Notes: generated by a model from the sequence alone, not told the origin. DNA of 64,000 bases from Desulfobulbus_C sp964551175 (GCA_964551175.1 CAZKBZ010000002.1:13347-77346), one strand, 5' to 3'. Shown: positions 8,435-17,520, counted from the stretch's first letter. Made by a program: numbers and translations.

Positions 8435-9828
8435 GGATTGGCCTGGTTCTCTTTCTCTACTTTATAGAATTTTTCCCAACGGGCATCCTTCAGTTCATCA
8501 ACCCTAACGGGACGTGCATCCTTACAGCTGCTGCCAACACGGACCTCTGGCTGCATAACATACTGATGGCTGGGCAGATGGAGTACAATATATTTATTGT
8601 TGTTTAACAAATCTTCCTGCTCGTAGAAATGAACAGCATTAACAAATTCCTGCATTCCTGCAATAGGCTTGATCCAGCCATATTTGGGATACTTAATGTT
8701 GACCGCTGCAACAATTCCGACAAAAAAGAAAACAAAAACAATTACAACCGGTCCTTTTGGTTGGTATAATATACAGATACGATCAACAACATAGAGAAGA
8801 AACAGCAGCCAGAAAAAAACAGATACCAACCGATGGCAGTCACTGGTAAACAAATATTGAGGAAATTTAACACTTAAAAAAAAAAGTGCCAACGAACTGA
8901 AAATCAGGGAAAATATAATAAGAATATTTTTAGAATAGCAGATGTCTCTGCGAAAAAAAAACAGTGAAAACACTACTGCTACTAAGACTACAGCTCCCCA
9001 GTACAAGGCAACATGATCAAACAACCTCAGGAAGGCAACTTTTTCTACCATTACCTGAAAATAACGCTTAACAACCCATAACTTCAGCTGGGTCAACTTT
9101 GAGGTCTGAGCTTCAACCGTGCAGAAATAAATTAGTGTTGACATGATACCAAGCAGAATCAACATATTTTTTTTATGGTTACGATAAAGCAGAATATGTA
9201 ATAATCCTGCCGGAATCAATAATACGGAATAAGGTCCAGACCATGGCAAAAGAACAAACAGCATGCCCATGGACACTGTTCCGAACCTGGTTCGCGGATC
9301 CGGAAAGAACAAAAGGCAGAATAGCACCAGAACACCCGTGTACATAATATAGATCAGGGTGTTATAATAATAGATATGATTAAGACCGCACAAACCAAGA
9401 ACTGTCGGGCCGATGAGAAGAACAACTCTGCTGCGCATGAGACCTGAAAAAAAGATGCAGGATGCGGCTGCAACAGCTACGCAAAAGCCCCACCACTGAT
9501 ACGCGTATGGTTGCATCCTGACATCCAGCCGGGAAAACAGCCATGAAAAAAAATTCGCTGGTACAGTTAAATAATTCTGTCCTATATGACTGGAAAAAAC
9601 AGAGGCCAGGTCCCGTGAATGTCCGTAATAATAACTGAAAAGCAGGGAATCCTCCATATATAAACCCGGTGTTTTCAAGGTCTGCCATGAACGGATAAGG
9701 TTAATCACAACAAGAAAAAAAACTCCGGCCACGGCCCAGGTAAAGTTCGTTTCTTTCTTCCCGGAAGGATAACCGGTAGATGATTGGTACTCCAGCGAAT
9801 GGAGCTGAAACTTTCCAGTATGTGTCAT
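8431..9828 (-). CDS. Polytopic membrane protein, possible GT-C-type glycosyltransferase
   Basis: I do not recognise a named family. About 465 residues with about ten hydrophobic segments. Immediately after the first membrane segment comes RSWQTLKTPGLYMEDS (acidic pair at 59-60), then a loop with RDL and LDVRM. An acidic motif in the first external loop is the hallmark of GT-C enzymes that use lipid-linked donors, so this role is proposed. It is clearly paralogous to the plus-strand gene at 14.1-15.5 kb: the YMED loop, the NxIYYYxxL segment and a C-terminal VRVGS-DAR box are shared. The frame opens to a TTG at 9861; the ATG at 9828 gives an N-terminus of the same length as the paralogue and is used here. 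Confidence 0.75.
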   Translation of the reverse strand: MTHTGKFQLHSLEYQSSTGYPSGKKETNFTWAVAGVFFLVVINLIRSWQTLKTPGLYMEDSLLFSYYYGHSRDLASVFSSHIGQNYLTVPANFFSWLFSRLDVRMQPYAYQWWGFCVAVAAASCIFFSGLMRSRVVLLIGPTVLGLCGLNHIYYYNTLIYIMYTGVLVLFCLLFFPDPRTRFGTVSMGMLFVLLPWSGPYSVLLIPAGLLHILLYRNHKKNMLILLGIMSTLIYFCTVEAQTSKLTQLKLWVVKRYFQVMVEKVAFLRLFDHVALYWGAVVLVAVVFSLFFFRRDICYSKNILIIFSLIFSSLALFFLSVKFPQYLFTSDCHRLVSVFFWLLFLLYVVDRICILYQPKGPVVIVFVFFFVGIVAAVNIKYPKYGWIKPIAGMQEFVNAVHFYEQEDLLNNNKYIVLHLPSHQYVMQPEVRVGSSCKDARPVRVDELKDARWEKFYKVEKENQANP

Positions 9829-10034
9829 GTCAATCAGATTAGAGGAAAAGAAGGAACTCAACTGAAAGCTAGTTTCCTACATGTGGTGAAGGCTCTTCGG
9901 ATAATTAAATATTCAGGCAACTACCTATACTTACTGAATAATAAACAGATTGACAGGCCGCCAATATCCAACAAAAACAGAATAGCTGCTTTGTCTGATT
10001 GTTAACCAGAAAACTTTTCTCCAAAAAACACATT

Positions 10035-10070
10035 AAAAAAGGTCGACCCCTAAGGCAGGAATCGACCTTA
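10035..10070 (-). terminator. Rho-independent terminator after the CFI-box hydrolase gene
   Basis: On the minus strand the arms AAGGTCGA and TCGACCTT (10062-10069 and 10039-10046) can pair over a 15-base loop and are followed directly by a run of six T (10040-10035 on this strand). It lies 25 bases beyond the stop codon of the gene ending at 10095 and before the gene starting at 9828, so it would separate these two minus-strand transcription units. Confidence 0.7.
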
Positions 10071-10094
10071 TTATATTTATGGCATACTTTATTA

Positions 10095-11066
10095 TCAAGT
10101 CTTGCACAGCGCCTTTTTTCGCTCAAGTAAAAAAAGAAAAAACATTGATAACGAAAAGATAACAAAAAGCAACAGCATGTAACTTTCATGCAACACCAAG
10201 TAAGCTAAACAGATTAAAGGATAAAGCAAAAATCGGACCAACATTTTTACAATATCATGACGATCAATAAAGTCGGCTATTGGAGGTGAGTAACGATAGT
10301 ACATCTGTACAAATAGTTTGCCTGGCCTATTGGTCAGCAAACATTGGTCCCGAAACTTCCTTAACACCATTACCTGGGGTTGAAAAGCGGTACCAAAAGC
10401 GGCTGTGGCGATAAAACAGCCACCACCGCCGCCACCGCCGCCACCGCCGCCACCGCCATAGGGTAACGCAGCTGCAAAACCCTGGGCCAATACGCCAGCC
10501 CCCTCATTATTGGGATGAACACCATCCACGCTCAATGCCTTCCAGTTGCCGATAACGCTCCCGTAGGAATCAACAAAAGGAACTGCCTTTTCCTGCCCCA
10601 ACCCAATGATGGGAGGATTATAACTATCAGGAATAGCCGAACCGAGTCCGTCGTTACGATGATTAGGTGTTATTGTGGAGAGTATCGGTATGGCTCCGGA
10701 AGCCATACTTTTGTCAAGCATTCTAGCTAAATTAAATTTCACGGTTGAAGGAGAGTATCCCCAAAAGGCATCATTTGCCCCTTCCATAATAATTATGTAC
10801 TGAGGGTGATTTGATTGCAGAACACCATCTATTCTACCTACTCCTCCCCTGGTTGTTTCACCGTCAAGTCCCTGGTTTACGACATTAACACCATCGCCGA
10901 CCATTCCCTGTAAATGAGCAGAATATGGTATCTGGCCATGGCCGGTTGTAATAGAGTCACCGAATGCAACAACAGTGTCGGCATCTGACATTTTTGGAAG
11001 GACAAGCAATAAAATAAAACCGACCCCAACTAAACGATGAATTTTTTTTATAACTGAATAAAACAC
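10095..11066 (-). CDS. Secreted SGNH/GDSL hydrolase with poly-Gly linker and CFI-box C-terminal domain
   Basis: A 323-residue protein. A signal peptide (VIKKIH then LVGVGFILLLVLP) precedes an SGNH esterase domain: FGDSIT (Ser at about 38), GANDAFWG (block III) and DGVHPN (Asp and His of block V). A linker of 13 glycines follows, then CFIATAAFG and a basic, hydrophobic tail ending in a membrane segment and RKK; this is the CFI-box C-terminal sorting-type domain. The frame opens at a GTG at 11126, but the GTG at 11066 has GAGGT five bases upstream and begins exactly at the signal peptide, so it is preferred. It may deacylate envelope or exopolysaccharide substrates. A terminator follows the gene. 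Confidence 0.85.
   Translation of the reverse strand: MFYSVIKKIHRLVGVGFILLLVLPKMSDADTVVAFGDSITTGHGQIPYSAHLQGMVGDGVNVVNQGLDGETTRGGVGRIDGVLQSNHPQYIIIMEGANDAFWGYSPSTVKFNLARMLDKSMASGAIPILSTITPNHRNDGLGSAIPDSYNPPIIGLGQEKAVPFVDSYGSVIGNWKALSVDGVHPNNEGAGVLAQGFAAALPYGGGGGGGGGGGGGCFIATAAFGTAFQPQVMVLRKFRDQCLLTNRPGKLFVQMYYRYSPPIADFIDRHDIVKMLVRFLLYPLICLAYLVLHESYMLLLFVIFSLSMFFLFLLERKKALCKT
10419..10457. repeat. GCC/ACC trinucleotide-type repeat encoding 13 glycines
   Basis: A 39-base run made only of gcc and acc codons on the plus strand (GGC/GGT on the coding strand), mostly as a 9-base unit repeated about four times. It encodes the glycine linker of the CFI-box hydrolase. Such tracts can vary in length by slippage in multiples that keep the frame. 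Confidence 0.85.
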
Positions 11067-11211
11067 AGCTACCTCTTTACTGTAATTGTATCTGGCCTTC
11101 AAAGCACAGAAGATTGGAAAAAACACAAAAAATGTGACCTAACCAGAAACAGAATGATAGACGATTAACCCTGAAAATAACCCGCCTTATATCAATAGTA
11201 CTCTCTCCAAA

Positions 11212-11991
11212 TTATTCGTCTTGAAAAATCCGAAAAAAAGCCTGACGTGTATCCTTAATGAAATCAGGATAGTCTATCTGTTTTTCGATCGACAAACCTT
11301 GAACCATCGTTTTCTGTGATTCCGGACCAACTATCTGCTCAGGTCCCCAACCATTGCCAGTCCAGAAAGACTGCAACATGACATACTTGCCGGACCGGTA
11401 CCCTTCCCAGTTGACCATCAAAGTTCCAATTTCATCAACTGATATAACAGGAAGAACATCTGGCACCTCATTGGATTTATTAACTTGTTTCGGCCTTTGC
11501 CATTTCCCATCCAAAAATCTTGTGGAGTATATTTCATCATTGGAAATACCGTCGTTAGCCGACCAAACCACCCATGGTACTCCACCGTCATCTACAATAA
11601 CGGTTGGAGCAATATTAGATGATAACTCCGTAGGAAGAACTTGCGGTTCCAACCACTCGCCATTGTCATTGGTCGTATAATGAATTTCAGACTCGCCCTG
11701 TTCAATAGCCGTCCAGAACAACCATATTTTTCCATCTGCGCCGGAATCAAGACATGGGTGCAGATTATCCGCATTATCATCAGTAATTTTCTGTGGTGCA
11801 ATCCAGTTTCCATTACGCTGTGCAGTGAAATACAACTCATGCCTCAAGCCATCAGACTCTGCCCAAACCAGATCAATTTTTTTTGCCTTGTCACTGTTGC
11901 TAACAGTTGCAGACGACATGGACAAACTGGAGACAAAAATTATCACAGCAAGGGTAACTACTGCTTTCAATCCGATACTTTCACCAATCAC
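11212..11991 (-). CDS. Exported beta-propeller-like (sialidase-type repeat) protein
   Basis: A 259-residue protein with a signal peptide (LKAVVTLAVIIFVSSLSMSSA). The mature part holds about four repeats in which a Trp-rich strand precedes a polar turn: VWAESDG, LFWTAIEQGESEIHYTT, VVWSANDGISNDEIYSTR and VNWEGYRSGKY, each followed by NGxW--P. This resembles BNR/sialidase-like propeller blades, though too few for a full six-bladed domain, and no Arg triad or catalytic Tyr/Asp set is evident. A carbohydrate-binding or envelope role is inferred. Start is GTG at 11991 with GGAG seven bases upstream. It is followed at 84 to 145 bases by the hydrolase gene. Confidence 0.7.
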   Translation of the reverse strand: MIGESIGLKAVVTLAVIIFVSSLSMSSATVSNSDKAKKIDLVWAESDGLRHELYFTAQRNGNWIAPQKITDDNADNLHPCLDSGADGKIWLFWTAIEQGESEIHYTTNDNGEWLEPQVLPTELSSNIAPTVIVDDGGVPWVVWSANDGISNDEIYSTRFLDGKWQRPKQVNKSNEVPDVLPVISVDEIGTLMVNWEGYRSGKYVMLQSFWTGNGWGPEQIVGPESQKTMVQGLSIEKQIDYPDFIKDTRQAFFRIFQDE

Positions 11992-12126
11992 TCTGCAACT
12001 CCATTTGTATTATATTTTACCAGTACAACCGGCAGCGAGGTAGCTAGTCCTAAAGCTGTTTGATTTCTTAAGAGATCCAATACAATGTTTATTGTTATTT
12101 AGAAGCAATTCACAAAGCAACAGCTG

Positions 12127-13995
12127 TCAGGTACCATATTTTGCAATCTCATACAAGCCGACAAAAACAAAATTATAAACACTCAACAAAAACATTACCA
12201 ATATCAGAAAATGAAAAACCGGGCGAATCAAACACCTTTCCACATGACAGATATAAACTGAACACATTGCAAGAATCGGTAAAAAATAGCGCCCTTGGGC
12301 TTGGAAATCAACAGTCCAGGCATGATACATGGCCACTACCACCAGAGCCAGGCTGACGGAAAGAGTGATCATCAACAACAACACACCGGATAGACCTCCT
12401 CTGACCAGGACTGGAAGTATTATTGCAGCAAGTAAAAACAGCCCGAATATTCGCACAATATCGTAATAAATTGAAGGTCCGGAGATAGAAACATAACCAT
12501 ATACACCAAACGATGTTCTAAACGATTTTTCTCCCCACCGATCTTTCTGAAGGAAATGCTTCAGGGTTGTCCCCCTGTCCTTCATTTGCAAATATCCGTG
12601 TTTTAAAGGCAATGGAGTACTTGGTTTATACATATCAAGGGCAAGATGCTCCCGAGCCTCGAACAACTTTTCTCCTCTGTCAAAGCCATTGACGTAATAA
12701 TCTACTCCTCTGGACAGACCAAAAACAGAAAAAGCCACCAGGAGAACTGAACTCAAACGAAACAAAAACTTGGCGTCAGCTGTCCAATCAGAAAAAACCA
12801 CCTTCCACAGGCAAAACAAAAACAAAAACACATAGAAAAAATAAAAATTCTTTTTCAGCAGCAACATCACGCCAAGCAGAAGACCTGTCAGCAGAAAATA
12901 ATACCAGGTTTTCCTTGTCATGCCTTTACGAAGCAGGATATTCAACATGGAATCAGCAACAGCAACCTGGTAGCCGACAAGCAGAATAACAAACAAGGCA
13001 AAGGCGTCAGAATTAAAATAACTGAAAACATACCAGGTCTGTGGCGAGATGAGGACCGGCAACAAAACAAGGCGAAACTCCATTTTTTTCAGTGCACCCA
13101 GCAGTAGGATGGAGAAAAGAAAAATATTAAAAAAACGAAGGATCAGAAAAGAAGGCTGGTACAGAGGTTCGGCAAGCTTCAAAAATTTACCGGCCAAAAA
13201 ATAGACAATCTCACCTGAATGCAACCTGGAAACACCATAATTGCTGTATGTGTGAAGAATCTCCGGATCTTCAATTCTTGGGGGCAGGGTATGATTCTGA
13301 TAATACTCGGCAGCATAGATATGAACAAACTCATCCGGATGCTTATTGTACTTACTTACTTCAGCCATAACAATGATCAAGGCAAAAACAAACACCAGGA
13401 GACAGTTGACATATAGATACTGCTCTGTGATTCCGGAAAAAACCCATGCCAGCAGATAAACGGAAATAAATATGCAGCCCATCCTAACCGTTTCCGACAG
13501 CAATGTGGAAGTCCTTGTTATTTCCGGCAACTGGAGTAGTAGTTGCGGATCCCGTCCTTCCGGGATGACGACGAGGCCCGTGTCATCAAGGGTCAACTTC
13601 CGTATCCCTTCGATCTCGACCAACTGGTCTAAGCCTGATTTGCTGTCGTATTTAAAAGTCGGATAGCCCTCCTGTTTAATCACTAAAGATTTTAAAGTTA
13701 CCCGTGCCGGCCGTTCTGAGGTATCAATTCGTATGCTTGACACCTTATCTAAATTACAGATATGAAACCTGTAGATATTCAAACCTGGTCTAATTCTGAT
13801 ACGAACCATATTTTCCTCAGAGTAAAATCCGGATTCATTCAGCCAGTACACTTTCAGGACTGTCTGCTTATCTGTTTCCAGATCCAACTCGATAACCGCT
13901 TTCCGGACCAGTAACCCGTGATACAGTATGGACAAAAGAACCCCGGCCAACAGCAAGGCAATATATTTTTTTATCTCAAATTTCTGTTCCATCAT
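12127..13995 (-). CDS. DUF2142-like polytopic membrane protein (possible GT-C enzyme) with extra N-terminal domain
   Basis: A 622-residue protein. Residues 1-30 contain a membrane anchor, 31-157 a soluble beta-rich domain, 165-210 two more membrane segments, then HPDEFVH (219-225) in the first large loop, as in DUF2142 proteins (related to GT-C mannosyltransferases), and about nine further membrane segments with SYFNSDAF and AQGRYFLP. GT-C proteins of this sort move sugars from lipid donors on the periplasmic side. The N-terminal domain is also present in the alpha/beta hydrolase at 37.4-39.1 kb (see findings). An ATG at 13992 is an equally good start. The gene is divergent from its plus-strand neighbour. 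Confidence 0.8.
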   Translation of the reverse strand: MMEQKFEIKKYIALLLAGVLLSILYHGLLVRKAVIELDLETDKQTVLKVYWLNESGFYSEENMVRIRIRPGLNIYRFHICNLDKVSSIRIDTSERPARVTLKSLVIKQEGYPTFKYDSKSGLDQLVEIEGIRKLTLDDTGLVVIPEGRDPQLLLQLPEITRTSTLLSETVRMGCIFISVYLLAWVFSGITEQYLYVNCLLVFVFALIIVMAEVSKYNKHPDEFVHIYAAEYYQNHTLPPRIEDPEILHTYSNYGVSRLHSGEIVYFLAGKFLKLAEPLYQPSFLILRFFNIFLFSILLLGALKKMEFRLVLLPVLISPQTWYVFSYFNSDAFALFVILLVGYQVAVADSMLNILLRKGMTRKTWYYFLLTGLLLGVMLLLKKNFYFFYVFLFLFCLWKVVFSDWTADAKFLFRLSSVLLVAFSVFGLSRGVDYYVNGFDRGEKLFEAREHLALDMYKPSTPLPLKHGYLQMKDRGTTLKHFLQKDRWGEKSFRTSFGVYGYVSISGPSIYYDIVRIFGLFLLAAIILPVLVRGGLSGVLLLMITLSVSLALVVVAMYHAWTVDFQAQGRYFLPILAMCSVYICHVERCLIRPVFHFLILVMFLLSVYNFVFVGLYEIAKYGT

Positions 13996-14139
13996 GCCTG
14001 TATCAACAACCGAAGTTGTCCCGCATCTCCACAGGAGACATTTTGTTCCGAAACTCCGTTATTCCATTGACCTGAAGTGGCCAACAGGTTTCATTAGTCC
14101 TGTAAAAGGACACCCTTTGGACTCACATTTTTAGCGATC

Positions 14140-15531
14140 ATGAAACAACCTTCAGACTTCTTTCAATTTTCCCGGCCGAATTTTCTGTCCAGAGAATTGT
14201 ATCCGATCCCCGACAAGAAGGATCTGCAAATACAGCTCCCCTTGATCGGAGGAGCTGTAATCCTGTATCTGCTGACTCTGGCCTTTCGTTCCTGGCCAAA
14301 TCTGATTCACCCCGGAATGTATATGGAAGATGCCACCCATTACTTTAATATATACTATGGAGGTAATCGCGACCTATCATTTATACTGCAACACCCCAAT
14401 GGATACTATAATATCTTGAACAATCTGGTCGCCTGGCTTTCCTCAAAACTCGACGTTCGGATGGTGACATGGGCATACCATCTCTTTTCCCTAACTACCG
14501 GTATTGTATGCGCTGTTCTCTTCCTCTTTACCGGATTGATAAAAAATCGCCTGCTGCTGCTTATCACCCCGATAGTCTTGGGCCTTTCCAGCATGAACCA
14601 TATTTACTACTACACCTCTCTCACCTTTCAAATGTATAATGTTGTTATTATACTGCTCATCCTCCTGTTTCTGCCCGGACCGGAATCATTTTTCAGTCTG
14701 GTTTGCAAAACAGCCCTGGCTACTCTTCTTATCTGGTCGGGTCCATACTCCGTAGTTGCTGTACCTGTCTCCCTCGTCAGCATGGTCATGTTCAAAGGAA
14801 AATACAGAAATATATGGCTTATGTGGGTCATCATATGTTCTATCGGTTACTCCCTTTCCGTTCAAGGAGGGATGATACGTTTAGCGACGTTCAGTGATGC
14901 GGGTGCCAGACATTCAATGATTTCAACCCTGTTTACAAAAATTTTCTTCATGGATATGCTGGGATCACTCTCAACGTATAAGATGAGTATCTTGTTGTTG
15001 ATCATTGCGGCCATTTTTCTTTTTCTAAGAAAAAATTCCACCTATCTGAAAATTTCAATATTACTGTTTGGTATTATCATCGGATCACTGGCACCCCTGT
15101 TTCTAAGCGTCAAGTACCTGCTTTATCAGCAAGTCTTTCCCTGTCACATCTATATCGCTCAATTCTTCTGGCTGGTCTTTGTTCTCTATACGATCGATCA
15201 ATTCATGCCGGTACTGAAAAAAACAGCACATTTTTTCCCCCCTGCAGTTGTCGCTGCCATCCTCTGCTTTGTCCTTGCGGACAATCTCAAACATCCGGCA
15301 AAAGGAAAACGAGAAATTATGACAAATTTACCGGATTTTCTTGCAACCATACACAGAGTCGAACAGCTATCTCTTATTGATAACAACCAATACGTAGTGT
15401 TGAAAACCAACAACATTATTCCCAAGGGCATGCATCCCATGGTACGGGTTGGCAGTCTGCGCCATGATGCTCGTCGTCTGCGCCGATCTGAAGTAAAAAT
15501 ATCAAAGGGGAAAGAGTTTATCATCGACTGA
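14140..15531 (+). CDS. Polytopic membrane protein, paralogue of the 8.4-9.8 kb gene (possible GT-C)
   Basis: A 463-residue protein with about ten hydrophobic segments; not in a family I can name. It aligns over its whole length with the gene at 8431-9828: RSWPNLIHPGMYMEDA (acidic pair 63-64) after the first membrane segment, GGNRDLSFIL, LDVRMVTWAY, GLSSMNHIYYYTSLTFQMYN, LWSGPYSVVAVP, and the C-terminal HPMVRVGSLRHDARRLRRSEVK. The first-loop acidic motif suggests a lipid-sugar-dependent transferase. This gene points the opposite way to all its neighbours between 1 and 29.7 kb, so it needs its own promoter, probably in the 144-base divergent gap at 13996-14139. Confidence 0.75.
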   Translation: MKQPSDFFQFSRPNFLSRELYPIPDKKDLQIQLPLIGGAVILYLLTLAFRSWPNLIHPGMYMEDATHYFNIYYGGNRDLSFILQHPNGYYNILNNLVAWLSSKLDVRMVTWAYHLFSLTTGIVCAVLFLFTGLIKNRLLLLITPIVLGLSSMNHIYYYTSLTFQMYNVVIILLILLFLPGPESFFSLVCKTALATLLIWSGPYSVVAVPVSLVSMVMFKGKYRNIWLMWVIICSIGYSLSVQGGMIRLATFSDAGARHSMISTLFTKIFFMDMLGSLSTYKMSILLLIIAAIFLFLRKNSTYLKISILLFGIIIGSLAPLFLSVKYLLYQQVFPCHIYIAQFFWLVFVLYTIDQFMPVLKKTAHFFPPAVVAAILCFVLADNLKHPAKGKREIMTNLPDFLATIHRVEQLSLIDNNQYVVLKTNNIIPKGMHPMVRVGSLRHDARRLRRSEVKISKGKEFIID

Positions 15532-15699
15532 TGTTGGGAAAAAACTCTATCAGGGGTAACCACAAAACCTCGAAAAAGTTCTCCAGCACCCCTTGGAATC
15601 CGCCGGTCCTCCTGAACGAATCAGGGCCAGCAGAAGCCTATTGCAAACTCTATGTAGATTCAACGACATATTGCCGGTAACGCGAAATGATTATTTCTT

Positions 15700-17223
15700 T
15701 CATTCATCTTCCTCTTCTCCTAACTGTTCAACCACCCTTTTTTTTGAAAACCTCATGGCCGATGCAAGCAAATATTCCAGGGAAGGTTGTGGTTTGACCA
15801 TGATAAGAAGCTGATAACTGAACAATGAAGGTCGAAGCCTGATAAAAAAACCATGCAGAGAGGAAAAAAGCTCTGCCAGCCATGACGAAGAAAAAACTAA
15901 ATGATACGGGATCGCCAACCCATGGACTTCGCTGACAGTGAAATTGTTTTGAGAAAATAAACGCTTAATTGATCGCAAAGTAAACAGACGGAAATGACGC
16001 AGGTTTATAATCCCTTTTCTGGTATACGAAAACCTTCCGAACAATAATGTTATCCGTGTCAGCAAAAAAGCGATATTTCCCACGGCCAGGATTATTTCTA
16101 TTTCTGGACAATATCGACACTTTTCACTGAGCCTTGACAACATTTTTTCCGGTTGCCGGGCAAGGTCAGTATCATCCAGCAATATCAGATAGTCAAAGCT
16201 GTCAAAGTTTTTACATTCCTCATTAAGCAAACTTTTTCCATCAATTACAACCTCGCTCCCTTTTTCCAGTAGACGTAAACGTAATGATTCGCTACTCTCA
16301 CCTAAAATCAGTATCTTCGAAGCTGCCGGCAGTACCTGCACGATAAGATCTTCTGCATTTTTTGAATAAATTCTTTCCTGGTCAGCAGATTCCGGTGCAC
16401 AGTCAAATTTTCGATCATAAAATATATGATAACGCTGTACCTGTGACTGAGTTGTCACTTTGAAAACATTCCAGGCATAGGCGATACCATTCACATGGCA
16501 AATCTCATCACCATAAAACGTAGGAATAGGCAATTCTCGTATTCGATAGCCGGCAATGACAAACTGAATAATGATTTCAGTATCAAAATGAAAATCATTG
16601 CTGTTCAACGCAAAGGGAACACCTGCAAGAGCGCTTGTAGAATACAGGCGATAACCACTGTGAAACTCACTCAAGCTCGAGCCAAGCATTCTATTTTGAA
16701 ACCATGTCAAGACCTTATTCCCTGCAAATTTATAAAGTGGCATTCCTCCCTTCAGGGCTGAAAATCCTTCAAGCATGCGGGAACCGAACACTGCTTCCGC
16801 CTCACCCTCAGCAAGGGGTTTCACAAGTTTCGGAAGACATTCCGGTGCATACTGACCATCGCCGTGGACCAAGGCGACCCAATCAAAACTATTGGCAATG
16901 GCGTAGTGAAAACCTATTTTCTGATTTCCACCATACCCCTGATTTACGGGATTAAACAATACTGTAATCTTAAAAGGAACAAGACCGGCACGGCGGGTCA
17001 GCTCACTGCACCTGAAGGTTTTATCCTGGGAGGCATCATCTATGATCAGTATTTCTACTTCGTAGTTGTCAGCAAGATGACCGGGAATACGCTTAAGGAC
17101 ATCCTCAATGGTCTGCTCGGCATTGTAAGCGACAATAAAAACCAGAAGACGTCCTCTTCTTGAAGGACCTGCCTTACCCTGTCTTTCAAAAAAAATTGTC
17201 TTCCGCTCGGTCTCTTTCTGCAT
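15700..17223 (-). CDS. GT2 glycosyltransferase fused to a degenerate methyltransferase-like domain
   Basis: A 507-residue fusion. Residues 25-260 are a DPM1-like GT2 (VFIVAYNAEQTIED, IDDASQDKT, HGDGQY with GDG at 121-123, EFHSGYRLYS, FDTEIIIQ). Residues about 300-490 have the order of a class I methyltransferase of the MetW/Methyltransf_23 kind, including the late segment RHFRLFTLRSIKRLFSQNNF and the GLAIPYHLVF tail. The SAM-binding motif, normally LDLGCGxG, reads LILGESSESL, so the second domain is probably not an active methyltransferase. Bifunctional GT2/methyltransferase proteins are known; here the second half may be structural. No TM segments after the GT2 part. Confidence 0.82.
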   Translation of the reverse strand: MQKETERKTIFFERQGKAGPSRRGRLLVFIVAYNAEQTIEDVLKRIPGHLADNYEVEILIIDDASQDKTFRCSELTRRAGLVPFKITVLFNPVNQGYGGNQKIGFHYAIANSFDWVALVHGDGQYAPECLPKLVKPLAEGEAEAVFGSRMLEGFSALKGGMPLYKFAGNKVLTWFQNRMLGSSLSEFHSGYRLYSTSALAGVPFALNSNDFHFDTEIIIQFVIAGYRIRELPIPTFYGDEICHVNGIAYAWNVFKVTTQSQVQRYHIFYDRKFDCAPESADQERIYSKNAEDLIVQVLPAASKILILGESSESLRLRLLEKGSEVVIDGKSLLNEECKNFDSFDYLILLDDTDLARQPEKMLSRLSEKCRYCPEIEIILAVGNIAFLLTRITLLFGRFSYTRKGIINLRHFRLFTLRSIKRLFSQNNFTVSEVHGLAIPYHLVFSSSWLAELFSSLHGFFIRLRPSLFSYQLLIMVKPQPSLEYLLASAMRFSKKRVVEQLGEEEDE

Positions 17224-17271
17224 ACATCACCTTGTACCACCAGCAACCCTATACAATGCTTTACAGGCTGT

Positions 17272-17520
17272 CTATTTTTCTCTCTTGATCCTTTTGTATA
17301 AAGCTGTCAAACGGTCTTCATGGGGTATCATGAGACGGAACAAAGGCCTGCCAACACGATGAAGAACCGTTAACACCACGAGGCACCTAATGCCCGGTCC
17401 TCCTCCCAGATTCCCCATGGGCAGGAGTTTATTCAAAGTTGATATTCTGGTTATCCTGCCTATCTCACCCCTGCCAAGATCAAACTGTTTTCCAGTAACC
17501 CGTACCTCTTTCATAGACAT
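17272..17520 (-). CDS. Small basic hypothetical protein
   Basis: An 82-residue reading frame that I do not recognise. Its ATG shares one base with the TAA of the upstream HAD-type gene (TAATG), the usual sign of translational coupling, and it fills the gap before the next gene. It is Arg/Lys-rich, with a Gly-rich centre (GNLGGGPG), a hydrophobic patch (IRCLVVLTVLHRV) and a basic C-terminus (LYKRIKREK). The stop is TAG, uncommon among genes here. It could be a real small protein or a decayed remnant; homologues in the same position would decide. Confidence 0.4.
   Translation of the reverse strand: MSMKEVRVTGKQFDLGRGEIGRITRISTLNKLLPMGNLGGGPGIRCLVVLTVLHRVGRPLFRLMIPHEDRLTALYKRIKREK

Noticed and set aside
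14068..14096. TTGACC with TTCATT 17 bases later as promoter of the plus-strand membrane gene
   Set aside because: The -10 matches only three of six bases; too weak to list although a promoter must lie in this gap.
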